A stretch of 64,000 bases of DNA from Amblyomma americanum (Eukaryota; Arthropoda; Arachnida; Ixodida; Ixodidae), in NCBI RefSeq assembly GCF_052857255.1, contig NC_135505.1, forward strand, positions 26,248,269 through 26,312,268. Direction: 5' to 3'. This document shows, one piece after another, positions 1-12,404 of the stretch (position 1 is the stretch's first letter; every line of letters begins with the position of its first letter). The position numbers and the translations under genes were made by a program. The notes beneath the pieces are model-generated. The model was not told the DNA's origin. It did no database searches and was given only the letters and a program-made list of their open reading frames with translations.

Positions 1-566
1 GCCGGTGATCAGCCATGGAACTTAAAAGCTTCACATCCTGAGCCGGCCCTCGCCCTCCTAACCAAGCCAAACTTGCGACAAGCCAAGTGGGAGCTCCGCG
101 TTTTTGCGCCACTGCATGCAATGGACTCTACCGTGGCGCGCGCGCGCACACCCACACACTCAGCCCAACACACACACACACACATGCAGAAAAAGGCAGT
201 GAACTAGGGCGCCAGAAAGTCACGTGCATGCAGGTACAATTCCTATACAAGCGCATCCCGAAAATGGTTACACGTTTAAATGGTATTATTCAATAATTTG
301 TACGCTGAGCAACCTGTCACCATACTTGTGTATAAATGCAGGAAACACATGTGTGCAAGCAGCCTAGGTAAAATGATCAGCGCCGTTCGTAAGTAGAAGG
401 CAGCATATTTTTCATTTTTGCGAAAGCATAGCAGCTCATAAGGAGGAAAATCAGGCGTTGTCCTCCCCAGAGGTTTGGAAAAACCACGTGACCTAATCAG
501 AAAAAGAAAAATTAAGTTTCGTAAATAAAATACTTTCCGAAGTGGGTTCCGCATCCACGAAGGGAA
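1..566. other. No gene recognised; short CA tract
   Basis: The only structure I see is a broken CA tract at about 144-184. I see no coding frame with a known motif and no repeat shared with the rest of the window. Confidence 0.4.
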
Positions 567-776
567 CCCGCCGCATTGGCTCAGTGGATAAGGCGCGATG
601 TCAGTGCACGCTAAACATCCCCAGGTGGTCTAAATTATTCCAGAACGCTCCACTACGGCACCTTTTTCTTCTTTTTTTTTTCACTCCCTCCATTTTCCCT
701 TTACGGCGCGGTTCAGGTGTCAGCCGATATGAAAGACAGATACTGCGCCATTTCCTTTCTCAAAAAACCAATTTTC
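567..776 (+). repeat. SINE-A copy with internal deletion
   Basis: The copy starts with the family head (CCGC..TGGCTCAGTGG) and ends in the family 3' part (TACTGCGCCATTTCC). About 100 bp is missing between the A-box region and the GATGTCAGTGCACG block, and the join falls at a shared GCGC. Its 3' tail was the landing site of the full SINE-A copy at 791. Confidence 0.8.
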
Positions 777-790
777 AATGTTTACTTTCA

Positions 791-1099
791 CCCGCCGCGG
801 TGGCTCAGTGGTTAGGGCGCTCGACTACTGATCCGGAGTTCCCGGGTTCGAACCCGACCGCGGCGGCTGCGTTTTTATGGAGGAAAAACGCTAAGGCGCC
901 CGTGTGCTGTGCGATGTCAGTGCACGTTAAAGATCCCCAGGTGGTCGAAATTATTCCGGAGCCCTCCACTACGGCACCTCTTCCTTTCTTCTTTCACTCC
1001 CGCCTTTATCCCTTCCTTTACGGCGCGGTTCAGGTGTCCAACGATATATGAGACAGATACTGCGCCATTTCCTTTCCCCAAAAACCAATTATTATTATT
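791..1099 (+). repeat. Full-length tRNA-derived SINE (family A)
   Basis: This is the reference copy of family A. The tRNA-like head carries an A box (TGGCTCAGTGG) and a B box (GGTTCGAACCC), the body has the CACGTTAAAGATCCCCAGG block, and the tail is an ATT repeat. An exact 14-bp target-site duplication, aatgtttactttca, lies at 777-790 and 1100-1113, which fixes both ends. SINEs of this type are transcribed by RNA polymerase III and mobilised by LINE reverse transcriptase. The family resembles the Ruka-type SINEs known from ixodid ticks, but I cannot confirm the name without a library. Confidence 0.92.
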
Positions 1100-1138
1100 A
1101 ATGTTTACTTTCAAGGTTAGTTTCTAAAACAGGTTTTG

Positions 1139-1203
1139 AGGAAAGGAAATGGCGCAGTAACTGTCTCACATATATCGGTGGACGCTCGAACCACGCCGTG
1201 AGA
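1139..1203 (-). repeat. SINE-A 3' fragment
   Basis: Reverse complement of the family 3' part (GGAAATGGCGCAGTAACTG, then the ATATATCGGTGGAC block). It is a divergent fragment of about 65 bp. Confidence 0.7.
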
Positions 1204-2680
1204 GGACTGACCTCTGGCCCACTTGAAGGTCAAAACCGTAAGCAGCGCGAAATCGTTACGAAGTAGCATAGTGAAGCTTTCGCATCAAAAGTGAAGGAAA
1301 ATAATGTTGCCGGCCGTGGCAATTGCTATCTAATATCTTAACCACCCGAGCTGCAGCCGGCGGAGGAGAAAGGGAAATGATATCGAGGAGAAATATAAAG
1401 GGGAGCGATAGCAAGGAAGCACAGGATCGAGTATTCGGGTGTGACTCAATCCCCGGTCCGCTTTCGAAGGGGGATGCCATTCACATACCTGGCTTAATAT
1501 CTCATATGGGCCCTTGAGGCTTGGGTGTTACGCATATTTTTGAAAGTATGGCGGAGTGCTTGGCGTAACGCACTCTGGCACAGGTCAGCCCGGTATTGCA
1601 CTGCCTCCGGGATAGGCCCGTGGCCTACGGGCTATTGCGCGCGCTTTTCTTCTGTCTCTTTACTCCCATCTTTCACCTCCTACTATCAGCACGCAGGCAG
1701 CTGGGCGTGGCTCCGCATTGAGCCAGTAAGCAAGCCCGTGCTTTTCCTTTCGTCCTTCTGTCGACAACTCAACCCGAAAAAAGGAAGCACAGGGGCTCGA
1801 GCTGGGTATGGGTATCGTCGCCTTCATCAACTTCCATTCGGGCGGCGTGAACTGATCAGCTTGGCTGGCCATTGCATTAGAGCAGCACGCCATCGCCGCA
1901 GCCGAACACCACGCTGCAAGCTTTCTCCTTCACAGCTCGTCAGTAGACTTAATTGTTGTCCGTAATTTTTTTCCCCGTTGCGAAAAAACTTGACAATTAT
2001 GGTGAGTCAGGTTATATCTGCAACCTCTTTCGAAAAAATAAAAACACTGACGTGTAAACAAATGCGCAACACAAGGTTCTTACTGATGCTTATACGGCCG
2101 CTAGTTCTGTTCTGTCACCAGTCATCAGATTTTCTGTACAGCAAAACACCATTTACCATGAAGACACAGACCGTCCCACGGGGAGAAGTTGGGTGCAGCG
2201 CTAAAAAAATTCTATTCCACGCATTATGCTCTGGACTCACTGAGTGATAGCTGGGCCTTGGCACAATTCTGGAAAGTTTAGCCATATCTTGTGTGATGTG
2301 CATATATACCGCCAGTAGTTTTTGACAAATGGCCCCTCAAAGTCGGACAAAGACGGGGCGTGTACACCGCTTCAACCCCAACCCGACTTCTTTCTTTTCT
2401 TGCACCGCAGTAAAGGAGCAGACTAGGGGAGCCGCACAGTCAGCCCGTTTCGAACACGCTGGGTGGAAAAAAAAAACAGAAACGTGAAGGGTGCCCCCAT
2501 CCCGAGGAGCTTGGCTTGAGGGGAGGACACACAAAGCGGACAATGGGCGAAGCTTACTAGCGTCTCTCTCTCAAACCGGGAGGAAGAATGTAAGAGAAGG
2601 AGGAGGAGCTCAACTTCATGCGGCCCGTGGTGGCGGCGTTGTGAACTAGGAGCGGATGAACCAGAATCCTGGCCATGAGA
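1204..2680. other. Unassigned intergenic DNA
   Basis: I see no recognisable protein motif, RNA gene or repeat copy in this stretch. Short open frames occur on both strands but none carries a domain signature. Confidence 0.4.
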
Positions 2681-2689
2681 GTAAACGAA

Positions 2690-3217
2690 CTAGAAAATTG
2701 ACAAGCAAATATCTGGACAGCAGTAGGGGGAAAATCAGCAATTATAGGTTAAGAAAAAGGTGACAGAAACCGAGAGAGCTTTGTAGAAAACAGGAATGCT
2801 GACAAAATAGGCACTTGGAACATACAGAGCATTAAGCAGGAAATTGTCAAAGAAAGAATCTCTGATAATTGTAGAGGAGGCTCTTTGTTGTTTGAGGCCA
2901 GGACGGGAGGTTTGCGGACTAAGACATATAGAGTCAGGTACCACAAGATAGACACGTCGTGCGTTGCGTGCGGAGAGGAGGAAGAAACGGCTGAACACTT
3001 GATGCTTTTCTGTAATGGGCTTCAGCCTGCAGTGAAAGCAGAGGGACTGATTTTTCCAAAGCATTGGGGTTTGGTCAGTGAAGGAAAATTATATTTTAAG
3101 CGGATAGAAGTAACCAAGCGAAGGTTATCAGATTGGTGGCTAAAATCAATACAAGAGAAATTTCACAAGTCATGGCTAGGTGGCTTTAACCACCACCCGA
3201 TTTAAAGGGTTCAGCCT
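2690..3217 (+). pseudogene. LINE 3' end: C-terminal zinc-finger of a reverse transcriptase (LINE-5)
   Basis: An open stretch from about 2885 reads through FEARTGGLRTKTYRVRY and then CVACGEEEETAEHLMLFC. That is the C-x2-C...H-x4-C finger found after the RT domain in many non-LTR retrotransposons (zf-RVT type). Upstream of 2885 the reading continues only in shifted frames, so the copy is decayed and 5' truncated. The coding end is followed by a short 3' UTR that runs straight into the ATCC microsatellite, which fits a LINE with a tetranucleotide tail. Confidence 0.7.
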
Positions 3218-3769
3218 TATCCATCCATCCATCCATCCATCCATCCATCCATCCATCCATCCATCCATCCATCCATCCATCCATCCATCCATCCATCCAT
3301 CCATCCATCCATCCATCCATCCATCCATCCATCCATTCATCGGCCCATCCGTCAATCCGTCCGTCTGTCCATCCATCCATCCATCCATCCATCCATCCAT
3401 CCATCCATCCATCCATCCATCCATCCATCCATCCATCCATCCATCCATCCATCCATCCACCCATCCATCCATCCATCCATCCATCCATCCATCCATCCAT
3501 CCATCCATCCATCCATCCATCCATCCATCCATCCATCCATCCATCCATCCATCCATCCATCCATCCATCCCTCCATCCGTCCGTCCGTCCGTCCGTCCGT
3601 CCGTCCGTCCGTCCATCCATCCATCCATCCATCCATCCATCCATCCATCCGTCCGTCCGTCCGTCCGTCCGTCCATCCATCCATCCATCCATCCATCCAT
3701 CCATCCATCCATCCATCCATCCATCCATCCATCCATCCATCCATCCATCCATCCATCCATCCATCCATC
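3218..3769. repeat. ATCC microsatellite, about 550 bp
   Basis: Nearly pure CATC repeat with internal blocks of CGTC at about 3354-3368, 3577-3612 and 3649-3672. It begins at the 3' end of the LINE-5 fragment. The long apparent peptides (IHPS or WMDG repeats) are translations of the repeat, not genes. Confidence 0.97.
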
Positions 3770-4231
3770 GTATTCATACAAAGGGTACATTCATACAAAG
3801 GGCCCTATGGGCCATGTACATCTGATATCTAAATATAAGATTTTTTAGTACGCGAATGTGCTGAATCCCATAGATGAAAATTGGTATTCCGAAGATGATT
3901 TGATCTGATTAGATATACAGCAAAACATTACTTCTTTTGTTTAAAGTTCCAGAGACATCATGAAGTTCAATTTTGGGGCAACATTGCACTCGTGTTCATA
4001 TATAAATGTTAAATGCACCAAAACATCGAATGCAACAGAAAATTCCCGTCGCGTTTTTTATGGGGCCACGAAAAACAACAGCCAGGAAACGTAGTAGCCG
4101 AATGTTCAGCGTGAAAAAATTATGCAACGTTTCCTGCAGTTTTTCATTATTGTGACATATGTACCATAAGTTTCTCTGCAATTTTGCAAAGCTGTGTGGT
4201 TCTCACGATCGTTATGCATATGTAGAAAGCT
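3770..4231. other. Unassigned DNA
   Basis: AT-rich stretch between the microsatellite and a SINE-B copy. I recognise nothing in it. Confidence 0.35.
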
Positions 4232-4244
4232 TCAGAAACGCACT

Positions 4245-4487
4245 GAGCCACCGGGGTGGATGAGTGGTTATGGCGCTTGGCTGCTGTCCCGAAAGACGCG
4301 GGTTCGATCCCGGCCGCGGCGGTTGAATTTCGATGGAGGCGAAATTCTAGAGGCCCGTGTACAATGCGATGTCAGCGCACGTTAAAGAACCACAGGTGAT
4401 CGGAATTCCCGGAGCCCTTCACTACGGCGTCTCTCATAGCCTGAGTCGCTTTGGGACGTTAAACCCCCATAAACCAAACCAAACCAA
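4245..4487 (+). repeat. Full-length tRNA-derived SINE (family B)
   Basis: Reference copy of family B. The tRNA-like head (GTGGATGAGTGGTTATGGCG, then GGTTCGATCCC) is followed by GGAGGCGAAATTCTAGAGGC, CCCTTCACTACGGCG and a 3' end of GGGACGTTAAAC with an AAACC-repeat tail. An exact 13-bp duplication, tcagaaacgcact, lies at 4232-4244 and 4488-4500. The head is related to family A but body and tail differ, so the two families probably depend on different LINE 3' ends. Confidence 0.92.
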
Positions 4488-4500
4488 TCAGAAACGCACT

Positions 4501-7075
4501 GCCATGAGCCTCGGTTAGCCTGAGCAGCTGTCTGTGGAAGGGATTTAGCAGTGAAAAGGGAGCATGCCTAGAGCGTGCGGAGATGCGGTACGCGTGCCTT
4601 TCTTCACTGCTATCGCGGTGGTCGCATTAATCCGATAGAATGATTGTGTATTGGAACCTAGAAATTTTTTATTTTAAGGTGCAGGTGACAAGAATATAGC
4701 GGATGACAGAAACAAAATTGTTGAAGATAACCCACGCAATCGCATTTTGTACAGCGCTGTGTGTGCCATCTGCCGCTGCATAGTTTCCTTTTCGTGCTGT
4801 CGTTCGTGCTAGCGTCGCAGCGGCGATGTAACTGTGCCAAGAGACGCAAAAAAAAAACACATTGTCTGTAAGTGTGTCGGCTTTGGCCTTTGAGATTCCT
4901 TTCAGAAGTCGCCGAACGCAGCGGCGAAGAAGCGCCTATGTTGAGTAAGTGTATAGTCTCGCTTTTTTTTGGCCAGCGTCGTCATTACGCTCACATTGAA
5001 AGAATTCTGGGACGGTTTAAACTACCTTCGTGAGATGACTTTCGGGACGTACGACAAGGGAATTATGCAACAATTGCATTATGTAACAAATATAGGCGAT
5101 CGAGTTCCAGTTTTAGGGGCTTCTGTGGAAGCAGGACTATCTTACTCGTATGAAAAAAAAAGTAGCAGCGGGAAAAACGCCGCAACAGCGGGGTTCGGCT
5201 GGATGTTTGTTTGCAAAAGGGAAATCAATCCTGCCTCTTTTCATTTCGACGTCTAGAAGCGCCAGCTGCGGAATTCCATCTCGTATCGATATCACCGTTT
5301 TGCTGTGCCACATGTAAGCACCATGATTTGCGCGTTCAGTGGTAAAACATTTTATGCGCGATCCTTCCTCAAACACGCGCTCGCACAGTGAACTCTCGTT
5401 GTTTCGTGCTCGCTTTTGTAGCTCAAACTTTCGGTGAATCTAATTTGAACAGAATTAAGAGCGCCAAGAGTAGTCGCGTGTGTGCGGTGGTGGTTTTGCA
5501 GCCGTGCTTCCTTTGAACGGTTTTATGTATAAATTGGTCGCTATTACAAACTTTTGAGATTCTGAGTTTTTTTAAGATAGAGACAATATATCCAAGCATC
5601 ATTACGTTTAGGGACAATATGCGCGCGCGCCATAGATCGGAAATAAATATATATGGCCACGTACCAATGGTCAGACATTCGACGCCTCGATTCTTCAAAC
5701 TATTATGCGACCGAAATGTTTTTCAAACTATGCTGATTATAAACGAAGGGTCAGGGTACCGAAAAATAATTCTTTAAACATTAAATTAAGAGAGCCCGAC
5801 CAGAAGTGCTTGTACGGGTCTTTTCATTCTTACGCGACCGCGCATGAGCACTGACAGCATTAATAGCGGCGCCTCATGAATTACACTCGATCCGCCCCGC
5901 ATGTGCTATAATAAACTGGTCCACACGTCGTGACAGCAACAGGAGCGCAGCTGGGGAAGAAATTGCACTTTGAATGCACCGTGTGACTGGGGTAGTACAC
6001 GAGTGGTTCTCCACGACGGCCGCATGCAGCACGCTGCATTGCCATGCTTCATCGGTCAGGACAGGTAAGCTGTACGGCCGTTGCTTACGCTTATATTACC
6101 TGCAGCTTTGTCGTTTTGAAATACGCGATTTTGACGGAGCGAAGTGCCAGTTTGTAAATACCGCAGGTTTGAATTAAGCGATTTTCCTGTCTGTGTACAC
6201 TACGCACCTTACATACCTCTCTGGCAGTAATGGCCCTCAGCAGCTGAGAAAAATTTGAACAAAAAAAATATTCTGTCATTAACAGGTGATGCGAATTCAC
6301 ACAGCCACTTAACTCAGGCCACTGTCCTGCTCGAGGAAAGATAGGACACAACACTATGAGAATAATATAAATTACATTTATCAAATACTTAGGGCCTCTT
6401 ATTAGCAGCTAAAGCCTGATATTACCCAGTTTGTTCACCCGAAGCATGAATCATGAAAACCAAGTTAAACCCAATTCCTGCTCACAAAGAGCCTTCAAGA
6501 GAAATGTAGTTCTCCAGTGCAACAGTCTGAAGCTACCGTATAGAAACTGGCAGATGTTTTGAACCTGAAGGCAATGGTTAAAGTGGCCAGTGATCGTTTT
6601 CATGCCATATTGCACGGCATGAATTACAGTGGAAGACATCATTTTCTTTATGCTCTTTTACAGTGTGCAGTTTCGGGTAATATCAATTTCACAAACTGCC
6701 AGCAAGAGCCCAGTGCTGCAGAATCCGCTTCGTTTGCATGGAGTTGCATTCCCAGTAGCACTGCTAGGACAGATATCTTGCTTTTGTAAAATATCTACAA
6801 AGAACATTCAATTAAACAGGTCACGATTACAATATTCAGCAAGAGCTTCCGTAGCACTGTCAATGCTCAAGTTCTGAATAAGGTGGTGGTATGTGTATAA
6901 GCATCCTACTGAGTGATGATGCAATTAGAAAAGTGCTACCCACTTGTAAAGAAGTTGATACTGGCCACTCCTATGATTAAAAGTAGACACGTGCAGTGCT
7001 CACAATCATCCTGTTTATTTTGCTGATTTACTTTTTCAGTGGGCTTCAGCACCCTATTAGCAGTTGTCTGAAAGC
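4501..7075. other. Unassigned intergenic DNA
   Basis: I could not recognise any gene, repeat copy or RNA in these 2.6 kb. An open frame at about 4969-5256 has no convincing start or motif. This may be the least TE-derived part of the window. Confidence 0.35.
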
Positions 7076-7084
7076 AGTATGTTG

Positions 7085-7323
7085 GTGAGCCGCCGCGGTG
7101 GCTGAGTGGTTATGGCGCTCGTCTGCAGGCCTGAAAGACGCGGGTGCGATCCCGGCCGCGGCGGTCAAATTTTAATGGAGGCGAAATTCTAGAGGCCTGT
7201 GTACTGCGCCATGTCAGTGCAAGTTAAAAAACCCCAGGTGGTCCAAATTCCCGGAGCCCTTCACTACGGCGTCTATCATAACTTGAGTCGCTTTGGGACG
7301 TTAAACCCTCATAAACCAAACCG
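7085..7323 (+). repeat. SINE-B copy
   Basis: Full copy with B box and AAACC tail. A 9-bp duplication, agtatgttg, lies at 7076-7084 and 7324-7332. Confidence 0.9.
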
Positions 7324-7332
7324 AGTATGTTG

Positions 7333-8655
7333 ATAGAAACTGAGTGGTGGCTGGGTATGGTCTTAAAAAATCTGCTTTGTAACACGGTTTTCCTATAGGG
7401 CCAACGAAGTTGTTACGCAATTATTCATATGCTTCATTAATTGCTGACAACGCGTGTCGGTAGGAATACATAATTTGGCACGAAAGTCCTTGCGGACCTG
7501 GGCCTAATGCGACTCCGCTTGCACGCCAAGGTGCAGACTTGTGGGCACAATCTTGAGCCAGTTGCCTGGAACGGAAAATAGGTGCCTTGTACAAGAGAAT
7601 GCCCCGCCATGCAAGGTCGGCTGCTGCAGTCCATCCACTAGCGTCAGTCATACACTGGGTTGGATGACATGAAAAGAGAAAAAGTATGCAACTCAGAACA
7701 ATAAAATGCAACTAATAAACCACTAAGAGAAACACACAAACAAATACACAAAAATGGAATGCATGAAAACGAGAAAAAAGATAAGGACATCTCCCAACAC
7801 ACATTAGCAGCAGCCCACGCAATCCTGTAGTGGCATTACGTATGGACATTAGAAAGATCCTCCCAAAAACGATAAAAGGAACAATGTTCAAGATGTGCCG
7901 GAGAAACCAAACACAAAAAGAAGTGTGTGCGATGCAGAGACCAAGAATGAATGAAGATAGTCAAAACAAACAACGAAACGGTTTCTAAAAGGTGTCTGAC
8001 GCTGGCACATAGGAGGTCACAAGCTCCACAAGCTCCATGTGCTAAACCTTAAACGAGCGGAGACAGCAAATTTTTGGATAGAGTGTTCTTAGTTTCAAAC
8101 ATTGCATGCTGCCACCAGGCGCGTGATACGTACTCCGCGATTCATATGTGTGCATTAAATATTATCACTTTATTTATACCCAGCGATTTCGGGTGGTGAG
8201 TGTTGGGGTGCGTTATGACGTCAGTCCCCAGGAAGAGCAGCAACCCTGGTCATCTGGGCTCCAAAAGTAGCGACACAGGGACCGCTGTGTCGTCTGCTCT
8301 CGTACGCATGCTCTCTATAGGAGGGCCTTTCGCAATGCCGGCCGTTACAGTGATGTGCTTTATTTTCAAGTAGCTCAAATACCAACACAGATATATGCAA
8401 TTACAATACAAACATGTGTCCAGGAAATTCAGTGATGAAAAGAAACATTTAACACAAATTTTTATTCCTCCTCAGCATTTACCACATCCTAAAGCTTTTT
8501 GAGCATCTCATTGAATGAGGGGAAATCATGTAGAAGGGCTCAATTTGTCTGAAACATAATTGGGTTCAGGAAGAGACATGACAGATTGACTTTGTAAGCT
8601 GCCGAACAACAATCTTTCGGTTTTTTACTTCTCGACCTTTTGGCGAAGATCATAG
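7333..8655. other. Unassigned intergenic DNA
   Basis: No gene or repeat recognised. A CRE-like TGACGTCA occurs near 8217, but nothing beside it supports a promoter. Confidence 0.35.
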
Positions 8656-8659
8656 CCTT

Positions 8660-8880
8660 GAAGTGTGGCCCTGTGGTATAGCATTCGCCACGCTTTCGGG
8701 AGGTGCTGGGTTCGATTCCTACTGCCGCCGGGTACCCAACGGATTTTAATGGGTACAAGAATTCCCCCGGCCTGGTGCTCGGCTCATCTAGGGCGTGATG
8801 CTTGGGAAAAGGGTCTTCGACCAAACCGTTGCCTTGATGGATCAGAGTTAAGTTCCGCCATCAAGCAACCCTAAATCCGC
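8660..8880 (+). repeat. tRNA-derived SINE (family C)
   Basis: The head GTGGTATAGCATTCGCCACG and B box GGTTCGATTCC are followed by GGGTACAAGAATTCCCCCGG and then GCTTGGGAAAAGGGTC. The same body occurs on the minus strand at 10630-10835 and, more diverged, at 9150-9318, which makes it a family rather than a real tRNA. Ends are approximate because I see no clear duplication. Confidence 0.7.
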
Positions 8881-9149
8881 CTCGTGCAGTAGAAGCCCAT
8901 CCCTTTTTTTTACCAGTCGTGCACACCTGCCGATGCGTGCGAGCCAGCCACAACAAGAGCGAGCAAATCCCGCTGCAATTTGCTTGAAGGGGGTTTTAAT
9001 GAGGGGGTGCTAAGGCACATTTCTCGTGAGGCTTGGGAAGTGAACGTTTCATGAACGTTGTAAGCTTTGTAACTGGCACAAGGCGCGAGTTTTGGACTGC
9101 GGGTTTTAACCACGTGGAGTCGTTTTTGTGCACACATTTGATGAAAATT

Positions 9150-9318
9150 TTGAGGCGCAGGCTATCCTTTCCATGCGGTGCACCCCTGTAGAGCGGAGGA
9201 CTGGGCCGGGGACCACCTGCTCCCATTGAATTAACTGTCTGGGTACACCAAAGGCCGCGGGAATCGAACCCACGATCTCCCGTAGCCGAGGCGTTCACTC
9301 AAGCACGAGGCCTTCACT
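9150..9318 (-). repeat. SINE-C-like copy, diverged
   Basis: On the minus strand the tRNA-like part ends in GGTTCGATTCCCGCGGCC. It is followed by a body with ATGGGAGCAGGTGGTCCCC, matching the layout of family C. It is divergent and the ends are not defined. Confidence 0.55.
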
Positions 9319-10629
9319 GCGAAGGAGATCCTCTTCTGTTCACAGTTCAGACACTGATAAGGCGTATGACGTGATGTGGCATTGTTTAGAAACATAAAAT
9401 GACACGAAAAATCGATGAACAGCAGTTTAAGATACAACAAGAATGAGAGCATTAACAAGATGACCTCTTCCACGCTCCCTTGTGACTCCTCCAGCTGTGG
9501 AATGCTGCCCCAGATGCAACATTTTTGACGCGATATGGCCCGTCTAGCTCTTCTGTATTGGTTTCACCACACTAGAATCCGTGGCCGTAATAGACACACA
9601 GATGGTGGCACATTTGAAATAATAATCTGTGTTGAAATTTAAGCAGATGTTTTCCTTCTCACCAGAAGAAAAGTGCTTGTGCGATCCAGACTCTTAGACT
9701 TGGAAGTTTGCTTAAGATAGACTCACAAGTTTTTGCTTTCTTTTAGTGGTTTACAAGAGTGGCAGCCATAAGGGCTGTCACTACATTTGCTTTCACAGAA
9801 GAAATAAACAAATCTACTTCGAGAAAATTAAGGAAAATATCTAAAGGGAACACTCTGCATGCTTGCAGTGGCTTCATACACTGCTCATTGTACTGCAAAA
9901 TAATATTGCAGGCTTCCAAGAAGGAACACTTGAATAAGAGGTCTGAAAAAGGTTGGTTTACTGATCAGTGAGAAGCACTGACTTTTAATGCCTTTCCAGT
10001 GAAGGCACACTCTGGCATCTCTTTGGACAGCAGCAGTGGCACGGGACAAGCACCAAACGATTTCCACAAAAGGTAACAGCTTTTTATGACCTCGTCATCA
10101 CAACTCGAACCACAGATAAACCATCTTCTATAAATTTTTTTGTTTCTGCAATAGCCTACAAGACTGACGAGGCCTGAGAGCAAGATTTTTAGATCGATTT
10201 TAGTGCAATGCAAGGGCAGCGTGGCACCTCGCATCAGTACACTGAAAGTGCAGGAAACCTGCACATTACTATGACTACGGCTTATTCCACAGAAAATACT
10301 TTTCAAATTAGCTGTGTCTATTCTTATGCAACAGCCCAGATTTAATAGGTGTGGCAACAGGTACAGAACCAACCAGTATATACAATGCTCACTTAATCGA
10401 AGACAAGAAAAGACAGCTGAAACAGACAGGCTGCCATGACTTATCCTCGCTAGAAGCAAAAATATGCCTTTCCAATGAGAACGGATCGTGTGCTGGACAC
10501 TCACAGTACCGTTAAAGCTCGCCGTAGATGACCCGCAGCCTGCGCAGCGACTGCGGTTATGACTGCTGCTGCAGGTGATGAAGGTTCGAGCCACGTTGGC
10601 CGTGACACCACCTTTAGCAGGCACCGAGA
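9319..10629. other. Unassigned intergenic DNA
   Basis: An open frame of about 219 codons on the minus strand (9965-10624) has no motif I recognise and compositional features of chance. I would not call it a gene. Confidence 0.35.
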
Positions 10630-10835
10630 TTGTCCGACACTGGGGCTTCGCCCGCGAGGGGCGCAGCGGGTTTTACGAGCTTCTCCCAAGCGAACACCCC
10701 TAATGAAAGCCGGGCGCCAGGCCGGGGGACGCTTGTACCCATTTTTACCGGTGGGTGTCCGGCGGTGGGATTCGAACCGACCACCTCCCGCAGCCGAGAC
10801 GGGCGCCCAACCCACTAGCCCACGGCCCTTCGCTA
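10630..10835 (-). repeat. SINE-C copy
   Basis: Minus-strand head GGGCTAGTGGGTTGGGCGCC, B box GGTTCGAATCC and the family body GGGTACAAGCGTCCCCCGGC. It is the best match to the copy at 8660. Confidence 0.75.
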
Positions 10836-11774
10836 TTTCCGTCCGTCCTTTTCCTGGACATGGCCACTTTATTGATGGTATCCCTCACAATTCCCCGTAA
10901 TCTATCCAAGTAAACGAACTTCCTCTGACAATTCCAGGTTGCCAGACAGCCCTTAAAACCGTCACAGCGCTTCGAAGAAATACAGTAGAGCCTTGCTTTT
11001 CTCTTCGTGTTCGTGTAGTCTGTAGTTTCATAAAACCAAACATTATGCATGTTGCGCTATTTCATTAACAATGCATATCCTGGATAACTTTTTGAAACCA
11101 TTCCCTGGCATACATGTCCATAATTTAGCCAAATTTTGACCATATGATGCATTCAGAGACCAAAAGAAAATGCCAGCCAAGCTAGTCATCATTTTTGATG
11201 CTTTGCCCAAAATCACCTGAGCACTGCGAAGACGCCGGTGCTGCTCTGCACAAGGAAAAGAAGTCAAAACATCTAAAGAGCAGCTGCGGCTCCTCCGCAG
11301 TGCACAAATGTAAAGAGACAAAGTATCTGAAAGCGCCAAGAAACAGTTGACGGATTGGACGTGTCTTGAAACTTCAGCTCCATGGAAAACGAAAATATAA
11401 AAAGAACTTACAAGAGATACAAATGGAACATTTCTAAAGTTGTTCCAGCACATTCGCAAAAGTTTTAATGAAGTGAAAGGTTCAATATATGCCAGGGACT
11501 AGGAAATGACGCAAAACATGGACATAGAGACAATCACGTGCAGATCAGCAAGCAAATTTTTCGAAGTTGATAATTCAAGCTTGTTGGATAATACACCGCA
11601 TTCATAACATCCAAAAAAGGAGGTAAGAGGGAGGAGACAAAATATAAAAGGGAAGGTGGCACAAGCCTTTGCCTTAAAAATGCAAAAGACCTTGTCTCGT
11701 CAGGATTTGTCAGGATTTTGCATTCATTAAAAAGCAGTGTGCAATCACCTTGAATTCAGTATGCAGCCGACATG
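10836..11774. other. Unassigned intergenic DNA
   Basis: No repeat, gene or RNA recognised. Confidence 0.35.
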
Positions 11775-11993
11775 GCAGTAATTAAATGACTTTCTCGGTA
11801 ATTTCTAAAGAATTTCATTACTTTTGTGGCCTGATAATTTAGTAATGTAATGAACTACTTTCAAGCAGAAATTTCACTGAAAAGTAATTTACTACTAGCG
11901 ATATTACTTTTGCTGCCGAACGAGTCCATGCTTCTCATATCTGCCATGCTTTGGCCTCGCGTTTATGGAGCTGAGCATCTACAAAGCAAAAAT

Positions 11994-12234
11994 GCAGTTT
12001 TTGGGAGTTTCACGTCCCAAAGCAATGGACTCCGGCTATGAGAGACGTCATAGTTAAGGGCTTCAGAAATTTAGACCTCCTGGGGTTCTTTAACATGCAC
12101 TGACATCGCACAGTGCAGGAGGCTCTAGCATTTCACCTCCACCGAAATTAGACTGCCGCGGCCGGGATAAAACCAGAGTGTTTCGGATCAACACCCGAGC
12201 ACCATATAACCAATGAGCCACCGAGGTGACTCCC
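11994..12234 (-). repeat. SINE-B copy, diverged
   Basis: Reverse complement of the family B body with a degenerate head. An imperfect duplication (aaagcaaaaat at 11983-11993, aaagcaagaat at 12235-12245) brackets it. Confidence 0.75.
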
Positions 12235-12404
12235 AAAGCAAGAATAAATTACGGAGGGCACAAGAGACTACTTCCATGGTTTGAAGGCGAAAAAATTCAC
12301 TTTTTAAGTTATATTGTTTCCTTCCTTTCTAACGACACACCTACTCATTAGCATACAGTCATACGGCAAGACATAAATTAAATGAATCATTACCCGCCAA
12401 GAAG

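Noticed and set aside
791..1099. The tRNA-like heads of the SINEs as functional tRNA genes
   Set aside because: No proper acceptor stem or anticodon arm; each is followed by a conserved SINE body and flanked by target duplications in several cases.
3176..3848. Long open frames of IHPS and WMDG repeats on both strands
   Set aside because: They are translations of the ATCC microsatellite and exist in several frames at once.
4900..4945. Exon-like piece bounded by TTTCAG and GTAAGT
   Set aside because: Too short and without a coding signature or neighbouring exon.
9965..10624. 219-codon minus-strand open frame
   Set aside because: No motif, no repeat structure and no supportive context; length alone is weak evidence in this much sequence.
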